DNA of 64,000 bases from positions 1 to 64,000 of the forward strand of contig JAPLUI010000319.1 of assembly GCA_026397725.1 (NCBI GenBank). The letters are read 5' to 3'. Origin of the DNA: Verrucomicrobiota bacterium. GTDB taxonomy: Bacteria > Verrucomicrobiota > Verrucomicrobiia > Verrucomicrobiales > Akkermansiaceae. A program made the translations under genes and the position numbers. The notes under the pieces are model-generated. The model saw only the letters and a list, made by a program, of their open reading frames with translations, was not told where the DNA came from and searched no databases. This document shows, one piece after another, positions 52,473 through 60,089 of the stretch (position 1 is the stretch's first letter; every line of letters starts with the position of its first letter).

Positions 52473-52547
52473 CCGCCGCTCTCACCATCCCCACCGCCGA
52501 CCACCATGAACACCTCTCCCGAACGCCACTCGTCTAACAGAACATCA
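50289..52547. repeat. Segmental duplication, copy 1 (ankyrin gene to start of Sel1 gene)
   Basis: This is a direct repeat of 53459-55725. It starts at the common GCCATGGCGGCGGAG and includes the ankyrin gene, the gap CCGCCGCTCTCACCATCC and the first codons of the Sel1 gene (TCTAACAGAACATC). Identity is uneven, highest over the last 600 bp, which suggests later gene conversion. Confidence 0.8.
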
Positions 52548-52997
52548 CCGCAGCCACCCGTTCAGGGCCAGCAACCTGGCCAGGCCTTTCGAGGTCGGGG
52601 TTGCCGGTGGCTAACAAGTGTGGGCGAGGGATTTTCAAGCGTGATAACCGGTCTTGCCACGCTTGTCCTCGCGTTTGATTTATGCTGCGCCTGTGCCTCA
52701 GCGAAGCCAGACGCTGGCGACAAGTTTGATCCCCGGAAATTCGAGGAGTGCAAAGCCAAGGCCGCGCAGGGTGACGCCCCGGCTCAAAACGATTTGGGTG
52801 TCTGCTACCTCAAGGGGCAAGGCGTGGCGAAGGATGAGGTGGAGGTCTACAAGTGGTGGTTTCTGGCGGCAGCACAAGGGTTTGCTCCTGCCAAGCAAAA
52901 CCTGGCCCTGCTGGAACGTGAGCTGACGCTGGAACAAATCGCCGAGGGCAAACGTCGGGCGGATAATTTCAAGCCGCAGAAAGGGATACAACCATAA
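52506..52997 (+). CDS. Short exported Sel1-repeat protein
   Basis: This 163-residue protein shares its N-terminal leader with the longer Sel1 proteins downstream (MNTSPERHSSNRTS, RGRGCRWLTS, FSSVITGLATLVLAF and a CACASA end). After the leader there is one and a half Sel1 units (AAQGDAPAQNDLGVCYLKGQGVAKDEVEVYKWW) and a C-terminal cap (LALLERELTLEQIAEGKRRADNF). The cap is also present at the end of the 869-residue paralogue, so this looks like the same gene after collapse of its repeat array. Sel1 repeats are alpha-solenoid binding modules. Confidence 0.8.
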   Translation: MNTSPERHSSNRTSPQPPVQGQQPGQAFRGRGCRWLTSVGEGFSSVITGLATLVLAFDLCCACASAKPDAGDKFDPRKFEECKAKAAQGDAPAQNDLGVCYLKGQGVAKDEVEVYKWWFLAAAQGFAPAKQNLALLERELTLEQIAEGKRRADNFKPQKGIQP

Positions 52998-53023
52998 GAC
53001 CTAACAAGAAAAGGAACAACCCT

Positions 53024-53302
53024 ATGAAAACCTTGTTCAGCCTGATCGTCGTCGCGGGATTGACATCCTGTGGCAACATGGAAACCCGCAGCGGTCCCTA
53101 TGTGAATAAACCCGCCCTGCAACAAGGAATCAACACCATGGAGCGTGCCGCCGCCTACGAGCGCCAGGGTGCTTCACCCAGCGATGCGTGGGAGCGTGCG
53201 CGCCTGAACAACGGTTTCGGCGGTCCATTCGGCACGATGGGTGACGCCATGACACCGATCGCCGGGTATGGTTGGAGCGTTGGATCGGGTAGTAGCAGGT
53301 GA
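53024..53302 (+). CDS. Small lipoprotein
   Basis: The 92-residue product starts MKTLFSLIVVAGLTSCGNMETRSG. LTSC followed by Gly is a lipobox, so the mature protein begins with lipidated Cys16 and is about 77 residues. The rest (ALQQGINTMERAAAYERQGASPSDAWERARLNNG, then Gly-rich) matches no family I know. GGAAC lies 10 bp before the ATG. It sits between the two copies of the ankyrin-Sel1 duplication. Confidence 0.7.
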   Translation: MKTLFSLIVVAGLTSCGNMETRSGPYVNKPALQQGINTMERAAAYERQGASPSDAWERARLNNGFGGPFGTMGDAMTPIAGYGWSVGSGSSR

Positions 53303-53339
53303 TTCACGACAAGTCCTTTCCACCAACCGCATACAAGCC

Positions 53340-55649
53340 ATGAACGCATCCCACTCATTCCAAATCACCAACGTACACACTGGCATTTTCAGATGCGCCG
53401 GTCATCCCGGCCTCCTGCGTGCATTTGCCACCGTGCTGATTTGCGGATTTTCCGCCGTCGCCATGGCGGCGGAGATTCATGACGCGGTGCGTACCGGGGA
53501 TGCCGCGACCGTCGCGCGGCTGTTGAAGAAAGACCCCAAGCTGGTGAATCTGCCGGATGAAGAGCACGCTGCCACGCCGCTCTATCACGCGGTGGATACG
53601 GGGAATTTGGAGTTGGTCAAAGCCCTGCTCAAGTCCGGAGCCAAAGTGAAAGTGAAGACGGCTGACGGCATGACTCCCATGCTGCGGGCCGCCATGAATA
53701 CCAGTCCGGAGGGAATCGACGGAATGCCGCAAGTGCTGGCTCCCATCTTCCGTGATGGGCCGGAGGCCGCGAGGACGAGACCCCGTGAGGCGCTGAAGGC
53801 CTTTCACAAATCCTTGGTCCTCGGCCGAGAAGAAGAGGCGTCCCGCCTGGCCATCCTGCGTTTGCTCGTGGAGCGTGGCGGAAGCGTTTCAGACCCAATG
53901 GCTGATACCAAATGGACGCCTCTGCACGCTGCTGTTGGCTTCCCTAACATCAAGGCGGTTGAATATTTGCTCGAGCAAAGAGCGGATCCAGAGGCGACGA
54001 GTGCGCTTGGCGTTCGCCCGCTGCATCACGCCGCTGCGATGGGTAATCCCGAGGTGGTGAAAGTCCTGATTGCGCACATGGCGGACGTGAATGCCGCCCA
54101 GGTTCCCCTTGGAACCCGGCCACTTCATTTCGCGGTTTTTGGTGGTAATGTGGCCACCATCCGTCTGCTGCTCGACCACGGCGCGGAGGTCAACGCCGTG
54201 GACAACAACGGCCAACCGGCCCTGCACGCCGCGACCTGGAGCGATGAGATTTTCAACCTGTTGTTAGAGCGCGGCGCGAATCCCAAGCTGGAGCAGTCCG
54301 ATGGCACGACCACGCTTCACAAGGCCTGTCAGGAAGGAAGCAGCACGCTGGTGACAAAGTTGCTGCAACTCCATCCGGACCTCGAGGCCTGCGATGAAGA
54401 CTATTTCACTCCTTTGCTCAATGCGGCGGAGGCTGGCCGGGTGGATCTCCTGAAACTGCTGGTCGCCGCCGGCGCGAATCTCAAGGCGACCCAAAAAGAT
54501 GGCCGCAACGCCCTGCACCTCGCCGCCAACGCCGCCAGTCCGGAGGCGGTGCGGTTTCTGCTGGAGCAAAAACTGCGGGTCAATGAATCTAGCGATTTCG
54601 GTGAGACCGCCCTGATGATTGCGGCGGGAGCCGGGCAGTTGGAGAGCGTGACCCTGTTGCTCCGCGCCGGGGCCACCGTCGGTGGGGTAGATAGGAGGAC
54701 GGGCATGACGCCGCTCATGCTCACGGCTCTTGGCAACCGGAGGCCGCCAACCGTCATTGGGCCGGACGATCGGTCTGTTAGGAATCCCGACCGCGCATTC
54801 GACTATCTGAAAATCGCGGAACTTCTGCTGGCTGGCGGGGTGGATTTGCAGGCTAGAGATTGCGAGGGACAAACCGCCCTGCATTGGGCCGCCATCTCAG
54901 GCAACGTGGAAGTGCTTGGGTTGCTGATTTCGAAAGGGGCGGAAGTTGACGCCAAGGACACCCTTAATGGCCGCACCCCGTTGCATCACGCGGTCAACTC
55001 TGCCGATGCGAAAACCGTCGCGATACTGTTAGACAAGGGGGCCGACATCACGGCTAAGGATAGCAATGGATGCCAGCCCATCCACTTGGCGACCCAAGCC
55101 GGTAATGTGGAGGTGCTCCACTTGCTCCTCGAAAAGGGGGCGGCGGTGGCGGCCACGGAAAGCCACGGCGACACCCCGCTCCATGTCGCCGCAGCATCCG
55201 CCAAACTCGAGGCGGCGCGGATGCTGCTAGAGCACGGCGCGCCGCCAGCCGCCCTCGATCAATTCAAGAATTCACCGCTCAACATGGCCGCCACCGTGGG
55301 TGCGGTGGAGATTGTCCGCCTGCTGCTCGATCACCGGGCACCGGTCAATGACGCCGACACGTTAGGCAACACTCCCCTCCACAATGCGGCCATCGTCCGA
55401 ATTGGCGGGAATGAGATCAAACCCATGTCACAAGAGCCAGCGGAAGCGATGCAGCAGACTTTGAACACCATCAACAACAGCAATGCCGCGGACAAATTGA
55501 AAATCGTCAGACTGCTGCTGGAAAAGGGTGCCAAGCCAAATGCCAAGAATCTGGAGGGAGCCACCCCGATCGATGCAGCCGCCAAGTTCGGCACGCCCGA
55601 GATCCTTGCGGTGCTCAAGTCCCAGGCTACACCCACGCGCAGGAAATGA
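53340..55649 (+). CDS. Exported ankyrin-repeat protein, copy 2
   Basis: This is a 769-residue paralogue of the protein at 50148-52472. The leader differs (MNASHSFQITNVHTGIFRC...AFATVLICGFSAVAMA) but the mature sequence begins with the same AEIHDAVRTGDAATVARLLKKDPKLVNLP. ATG 53340 is chosen because upstream codons overlap the lipoprotein gene. About eighteen ankyrin repeats follow. The C-terminal half (KDSNGCQPIHLATQAGNVEVLHLLLEKGA and onward) is almost identical to copy 1, while repeats in the first half have diverged, as expected for paralogues evolving different binding faces. It lacks any enzymatic domain. Confidence 0.85.
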   Translation: MNASHSFQITNVHTGIFRCAGHPGLLRAFATVLICGFSAVAMAAEIHDAVRTGDAATVARLLKKDPKLVNLPDEEHAATPLYHAVDTGNLELVKALLKSGAKVKVKTADGMTPMLRAAMNTSPEGIDGMPQVLAPIFRDGPEAARTRPREALKAFHKSLVLGREEEASRLAILRLLVERGGSVSDPMADTKWTPLHAAVGFPNIKAVEYLLEQRADPEATSALGVRPLHHAAAMGNPEVVKVLIAHMADVNAAQVPLGTRPLHFAVFGGNVATIRLLLDHGAEVNAVDNNGQPALHAATWSDEIFNLLLERGANPKLEQSDGTTTLHKACQEGSSTLVTKLLQLHPDLEACDEDYFTPLLNAAEAGRVDLLKLLVAAGANLKATQKDGRNALHLAANAASPEAVRFLLEQKLRVNESSDFGETALMIAAGAGQLESVTLLLRAGATVGGVDRRTGMTPLMLTALGNRRPPTVIGPDDRSVRNPDRAFDYLKIAELLLAGGVDLQARDCEGQTALHWAAISGNVEVLGLLISKGAEVDAKDTLNGRTPLHHAVNSADAKTVAILLDKGADITAKDSNGCQPIHLATQAGNVEVLHLLLEKGAAVAATESHGDTPLHVAAASAKLEAARMLLEHGAPPAALDQFKNSPLNMAATVGAVEIVRLLLDHRAPVNDADTLGNTPLHNAAIVRIGGNEIKPMSQEPAEAMQQTLNTINNSNAADKLKIVRLLLEKGAKPNAKNLEGATPIDAAAKFGTPEILAVLKSQATPTRRK

Positions 55650-55725
55650 CCGCCGCTCTCACCATCCCCCACCGCCGACCACCATGAGCACCTCTCCCGA
55701 ACGCCGCTCGTCTAACAGAACATCG
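53459..55725. repeat. Segmental duplication, copy 2
   Basis: This is the partner of 50289-52547, about 3.2 kb downstream in the same orientation. The gap between ankyrin stop and Sel1 start is the same in both copies apart from one extra C. Confidence 0.8.
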
Positions 55726-58293
55726 TCGCTGCCACCCATTCAGGGCCTGGACTTGCGAGGTCGGGGTTGCCGGTGGCTAACCGGTGCGCGCGACGTTTTT
55801 TCAAGCGTGACAACCCGGCTTGCCACGGTGGCTCTGGCCGTGGGTTGGTGCGGCGTCCCGGCTTCCGCAACGCCAGGCGACGACGACCCGTTCGATCCCG
55901 CGAAATTCGCCGAATACCAAGCCAAGGCCGAGCAGGGTGAGGCCAGCGGGCAGACGATGCTCGGTGATTGCTACTACCGGGGCGAAGGCGTGGAGCAGGA
56001 TTTTGCCGCAGCCGTGAAGTGGTATCGCAAGGCCGCCGAACAGGGCCACGCCGAGGCCCAGTTAGGTCTCGGGATCTGCTACAGCCGGGGCAAAGGGGTC
56101 GAGAAGGATGCTGCCGCCGCCGTGAAGTGGTTTGGCAAGGCTGCCGAGCAGGGTTTAGCCGAAGCTCAGTTCGGTATCGGTGCCTGCTACGCCATGGGCG
56201 ATGGCGTCGAGAAAGACGCTGCCGTAGCCGTGAAGTGGTTTAGCAAGGCTGCCGAGCAGGGTCTAGCCGATGTGCAGTATATTCTCGGTGCCTGCTACGC
56301 CGCGGGCGAAGGTGTCGAGAAAGACGCTGCCGCAGCCGTCAAGTGGCTTAGCAAGGCCGCCGAGCAGGGTTTCGCCAAAGCGCAGCACATGCTCGGCGTC
56401 TGTTATCTAAAGGGCGATGGCGTCGAGAAAGACGCTGCCGCAGCCGTGAAGTGGTTTGGCAAGGCCGCCGATCAGGATTTCGCCGCAGCTCAGTTCGGTC
56501 TCGGTGCCTGCTACGCCACGGGCGATGGCGTTGGGAAAGACGCTGCCGCAGCCATGAAGTGGTATCGCAAGGCCGCCGCCGAACAGGGCTATGCCGAAGC
56601 TCAATTCTATCTCGGTGCCTGCTACTCCCGGGGCGAAGGGGTCGAAAAGGATGCCACGGCAGCCGTGCAGTGGTATCGCAAGTCCGCCGACCAGGGCTAC
56701 GCCGGAGGTCAATATGGTCTCGGGACCTGCTACGATGCGGGCGAAGGCGTCGCAAAAGACGCGGCGGAAGCCGTCAAGTGGTATCGCAAGGCCGCCGACC
56801 AGGGATTCGCCGCAGCTCAATTCTCTCTTGGACTCTGCCACCACCATGGCGGGGGCGTCGAAACGGACGCTGTCGAAGCCGTCAAGTGGTATCGCAAGGC
56901 TGCCGAGCAGGGCTTCGCTCTAGCACAATCCAGCCTCGGAGTTTGCTACAAGAACGGCGACGGGGTAGGAAAGGATTTGGCAGAAGCCGTGGAGTGGTTT
57001 CGCAAGGCTGCCGAGCAGGGACGGGCCGAAGCTCAATTCGATCTTGGCCTCAGCTACGCCATGGGCCTGGGTGTGAAGAAGGACAGTGTGGCAGCCGTGA
57101 AGTGGTTGCGTAAGGCTGCCGAGCAGCACCACGCCGAAGCACAATACAATCTCGGAGTCTGCTACAAAAACGGCGAAGGTGTCGCGCAGGACTTTGCCGA
57201 AGCCGTGGAGTGGTATCGCAAGGCCGCCGAGCAGGGCCTCGCCGAAGCCCAATACGCACTCGGTGGCTGCTATGGCAAGGGTAATGGCGTCATGAAAGAT
57301 GCTGTGGAAGCCGCGAAGTGGTGTCGCAAGGCCGCCGAACAGGGCCTCGCCGAAGCTCAATACGAACTCGGAGGATGCTATGCCAGGGGCGAAGGCGTGG
57401 CGAAGAACGATGCCACAGCCGTCAAGTGGTATCGCAAGGCGGCCGAGCTGGGCCATGCCCCGGCTCAAACCAGTCTGGGTCGCCGCTACGCAAAGGGCGA
57501 AGGCATCGCAAAAGACGCGGCGGAAGCCGTCAAGTGGTATCGCAAGGCCGCCGACCAGGGCTACGCCGAAGCTCAATTCGATCTTGGACTCAGCTACTAC
57601 ATGGGCCGGGGTGTGAAGCAGGACATTGTGGCAGCCGTGGAGTGGTATCGCAAGGCTGCCGAGCAGGGCCATGCCGCGGCTCAAGCCGGTCTGGGTATCT
57701 GCTACGAAAGTGGGTCGGGCGTGGCGAAGGATGAAGTGGAAGCCTACAAGTGGTATCTGCTGGCGGCGGCGCAAGGGGTCGCTATCGCAAAGCGAGACAT
57801 GCTCCTGCTGGAACGCAAGTTGACGCGGGCGCAAGTGGCAGCGGGAAAGCAGCGGGCCAGCGCGTTCAAGCTGCCCGCGGCTCCGTCAGACGAGGACCTG
57901 CCAGGCGGTGCCGACGGCAAGCCGCTGGCCGATCTCCGTGCCAAAGCGGCCGGTGGCGATTCCACGGCCCAGCATGAATTGGGCGAGGCATACCTGGCAG
58001 GCAAACTGGGGGTGACGAAGGATCCGGTGGCAGCGGTCAAGTGGTTTCGCAAGGCCGCCGAACAGAGCCATGCGGTGGCTCAACTAAGCTTGGGCGCCTG
58101 TTACGAACGTGGCGACGGCGTGACGAAGGACGAAGTGGAAGCCTACAAGTGGTATCTGCTGGCGGCGGCGCAAGGGAATGCCAAAGCGCAAGACCAGGCC
58201 CCCCTGCTGGAGTTGCTGCTGTCACTCGACCAGATCGCCGAGGGCAAGCGCCGGGCGGAAAATTTCCAGCCGCAGGAACGGCCCCAACCATGA
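55684..58293 (+). CDS. Long exported Sel1-repeat protein
   Basis: The product has 869 residues. The leader MSTSPERRSSNRTSSLPPIQG...FSSVTTRLATVALAVGWCGVPASA is shared with its neighbours and ends in a signal-peptide-like core. About nineteen 36-residue Sel1 units follow, with consensus AEAVKWYRKAAEQGxAEAQxxLGxCYxxGxGVxKD. They are interrupted by a cap-like stretch (LLLERKLTRAQVAAGKQRASAF, about 715-760), after which two more units and a second cap occur. The unit copies are very similar in DNA, forming 108-bp tandem repeats likely to vary in number. The function is probably protein binding in the periplasm; Sel1 proteins often adapt signalling or secretion machinery. The stop overlaps the next start by ATGA. 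Confidence 0.85.
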   Translation: MSTSPERRSSNRTSSLPPIQGLDLRGRGCRWLTGARDVFSSVTTRLATVALAVGWCGVPASATPGDDDPFDPAKFAEYQAKAEQGEASGQTMLGDCYYRGEGVEQDFAAAVKWYRKAAEQGHAEAQLGLGICYSRGKGVEKDAAAAVKWFGKAAEQGLAEAQFGIGACYAMGDGVEKDAAVAVKWFSKAAEQGLADVQYILGACYAAGEGVEKDAAAAVKWLSKAAEQGFAKAQHMLGVCYLKGDGVEKDAAAAVKWFGKAADQDFAAAQFGLGACYATGDGVGKDAAAAMKWYRKAAAEQGYAEAQFYLGACYSRGEGVEKDATAAVQWYRKSADQGYAGGQYGLGTCYDAGEGVAKDAAEAVKWYRKAADQGFAAAQFSLGLCHHHGGGVETDAVEAVKWYRKAAEQGFALAQSSLGVCYKNGDGVGKDLAEAVEWFRKAAEQGRAEAQFDLGLSYAMGLGVKKDSVAAVKWLRKAAEQHHAEAQYNLGVCYKNGEGVAQDFAEAVEWYRKAAEQGLAEAQYALGGCYGKGNGVMKDAVEAAKWCRKAAEQGLAEAQYELGGCYARGEGVAKNDATAVKWYRKAAELGHAPAQTSLGRRYAKGEGIAKDAAEAVKWYRKAADQGYAEAQFDLGLSYYMGRGVKQDIVAAVEWYRKAAEQGHAAAQAGLGICYESGSGVAKDEVEAYKWYLLAAAQGVAIAKRDMLLLERKLTRAQVAAGKQRASAFKLPAAPSDEDLPGGADGKPLADLRAKAAGGDSTAQHELGEAYLAGKLGVTKDPVAAVKWFRKAAEQSHAVAQLSLGACYERGDGVTKDEVEAYKWYLLAAAQGNAKAQDQAPLLELLLSLDQIAEGKRRAENFQPQERPQP
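55960..57720. repeat. 108-bp tandem repeats encoding Sel1 units
   Basis: About sixteen head-to-tail copies share GCCGTGAAGTGGTATCGCAA and AAGGCCGCCGAGCAGGGC. Several adjacent copies are nearly identical, so recombination or slippage can change the unit number without breaking the frame. Confidence 0.8.
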
Positions 58294-59903
58294 AATCAAC
58301 CGCCGAAGAAGCTCTGCCAAACCACCAACCAGCCATGACCACAGCCCCCAAAATAAAATGCTCCAGCCACCTCCTGCCATGCCCACGCATGCAAAAAATC
58401 CAGCCCGACCGGAACACCCGCTGGCTGCAACCCGGAGGATGGGGAAGCGTCCATAACATGAACGTCCGGCTTGCGACATGGCTTCTGGCGGTGGCTTGGT
58501 GCTGCCCCTGTGCTTCCGCGACGCCAAGCGACGCCAACCCGTTCGATCCCCTGAAATTCGAGGACTACCAAGCCAGGGCCGCCCGGGGTGAGGCCAGTGG
58601 GCAAGCCCTGCTCGGCCGCTGCTACGCCACCGGCCAAGGCGTGGCACAGAACCCAACCGCAGCAGCGAATTGGTTTCGCAAGGCTGCCGACCAAGGCGAT
58701 GCCAGAGGTCAATGCGGTCTCGGGTCCTGCTACGCCATGGGCCTGGGGGTGACCAAGAACGCAGCCGAGGCCGTGAAGTGGTATCACAAGTCCGCAGGGC
58801 AAGGCGACGCCTCGGCCCAATACAATCTCGGCCGCTGCTACCTTCAGGGTGATGGCGTCACGAAGGACGCTGCGGAAGCCGTGAAGTGGTATGTCAAGGC
58901 TGCCGAGCAGGGTGACGCCGCCGGCCAATACAATCTCGGAGTCTGCTACCTGCAAGGCATAGGCGTCGAGAAGAACTTTGCGGAAGCCGTGAAGTGGTTG
59001 CGTAAGGCTGCCGAGCAGCACCAAGCCGAAGCACAATACAATCTCGGAGTCTGCTACAAAAACGGCGAAGGTGTCGCGCAGGACTTTGCCGAAGCCGTGA
59101 AGTGGTATCGCAAGGCCGCCGAGCAGGACCTCGCAGAGGCTCAATTCAATCTTGGAGTCTGCTACAAAAACGGCGAAGGCGTCGCGAAGGACCTTGCCGA
59201 AGCCGTGAAGTGGTTTCGCATGGCTGCCGAACAAGGTCACGCCAAAGCTCAATACTATCTCGGGTCCTGCTACGCCATGGGCCTGGGGGTGACCAAGAAC
59301 GCAGCCGAGGCCGTGAAGTGGATGCGCAAGGCCGCCGAGCAGGGTGACGCGCCAGCTCAATTCAATCTCGGAGTCTGCTACGACACGGGCATCGGAGTTG
59401 CGAAGGACGCTGCGGAAGCCGTGAAGTGGTATCGCAAAGCGGCAGCACAAGGATTTGCCGCAGCGCAATCCCATCTGGGCTACTGCTGCCAACAGGGCGC
59501 AGGGACAGCGAAGGATGCTGCCGCAGCCGTGAAGTGGTTTCGCGAGGCTGCCGGGCAAGGTTACGCCGAGGCCCAACACAATCTCGGATACTGCTACGGC
59601 ACGGGCATCGGAGTTGCGAATGACGCTGCCGCCGCCGTCAAGTGGTACCGCAAGGCGGCCTATCAAGGATATGCTCCGGCCCAACACAATCTCGGAGGGT
59701 GCTACCTCATGGGTCAAGGCGTGGCGAAGGATGAGGCCGAGGCCTATGCGTGGTACAGTCTGGCCGCCAGGAACCATGCAGCCGCAGCGAAAAGTCGTGA
59801 TAATCTGGAGCAATCGATGTCCTCACCACAACTCGCGAAAGCGCAGCAGCGTGCCGCGAAATTGCAGGCCCTCATCGAAGCAACCCCCATGCCCGACCCG
59901 TGA
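58290..59903 (+). CDS. Exported Sel1-repeat protein
   Basis: The product has 537 residues from ATG 58290, which overlaps the previous stop (ATGA), indicating coupled translation. A hydrophobic leader, MNVRLATWLLAVAWCCPCASA, lies about 57 residues inside, after a hydrophilic stretch, as in the paralogue; a start at 58458 is possible. About eleven Sel1 units follow, then a different C-terminal cap (WYSLAARNHAAAAKSRDNLEQSMSSPQLAKAQQRAAKLQ), the usual helical cap of stand-alone Sel1 proteins. Some units are shared almost exactly with the upstream gene (AEAQYNLGVCYKNGEGVAQD), implying exchange between them. Confidence 0.82.
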   Translation: MKSTAEEALPNHQPAMTTAPKIKCSSHLLPCPRMQKIQPDRNTRWLQPGGWGSVHNMNVRLATWLLAVAWCCPCASATPSDANPFDPLKFEDYQARAARGEASGQALLGRCYATGQGVAQNPTAAANWFRKAADQGDARGQCGLGSCYAMGLGVTKNAAEAVKWYHKSAGQGDASAQYNLGRCYLQGDGVTKDAAEAVKWYVKAAEQGDAAGQYNLGVCYLQGIGVEKNFAEAVKWLRKAAEQHQAEAQYNLGVCYKNGEGVAQDFAEAVKWYRKAAEQDLAEAQFNLGVCYKNGEGVAKDLAEAVKWFRMAAEQGHAKAQYYLGSCYAMGLGVTKNAAEAVKWMRKAAEQGDAPAQFNLGVCYDTGIGVAKDAAEAVKWYRKAAAQGFAAAQSHLGYCCQQGAGTAKDAAAAVKWFREAAGQGYAEAQHNLGYCYGTGIGVANDAAAAVKWYRKAAYQGYAPAQHNLGGCYLMGQGVAKDEAEAYAWYSLAARNHAAAAKSRDNLEQSMSSPQLAKAQQRAAKLQALIEATPMPDP

Positions 59904-59929
59904 AGCATGACTTCCGCCCCGCCCGCCCC

Positions 59930-60008
59930 GTCCGACCCGTCCGACCTGTCCGACCTGTCCGACCTGTCCGACCCGTCCGACCTGTCCGACCTGTCCGACC
60001 TGTCCGAC
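59930..60008. repeat. 9-bp tandem repeat, GTCCGACCT
   Basis: There are eight full units of GTCCGACCT or GTCCGACCC plus a partial ninth. It is the same family as the array at 463-502 and leads directly into the TGATAAC array. Confidence 0.92.
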
Positions 60009-60011
60009 AAC

Positions 60012-60067
60012 TGATAACTGATAACTGATAACTGATAACTGATAACTGATAACTGATAACTGATAAC
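60012..60067. repeat. TGATAAC heptamer array, eight perfect units
   Basis: There are eight uninterrupted copies of TGATAAC. On the plus strand each unit contains TGA and TAA, so the array closes two frames before the next gene starts at 60090. It is the longest and most regular heptamer array in the window. Confidence 0.95.
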
Positions 60068-60089
60068 TCCCCCCTCCCCCTGCTCTCTC

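Noticed and set aside
58296..59813. Long minus-strand open frame opposite the Sel1 gene
   Set aside because: It is a mirror of the 108-bp Sel1 repeats; the repeated codons lack stops in that frame. No start signal or independent family resemblance.
59930..60067. CRISPR array
   Set aside because: Units are 7 and 9 bp, contiguous and without spacers, and no cas genes are present.
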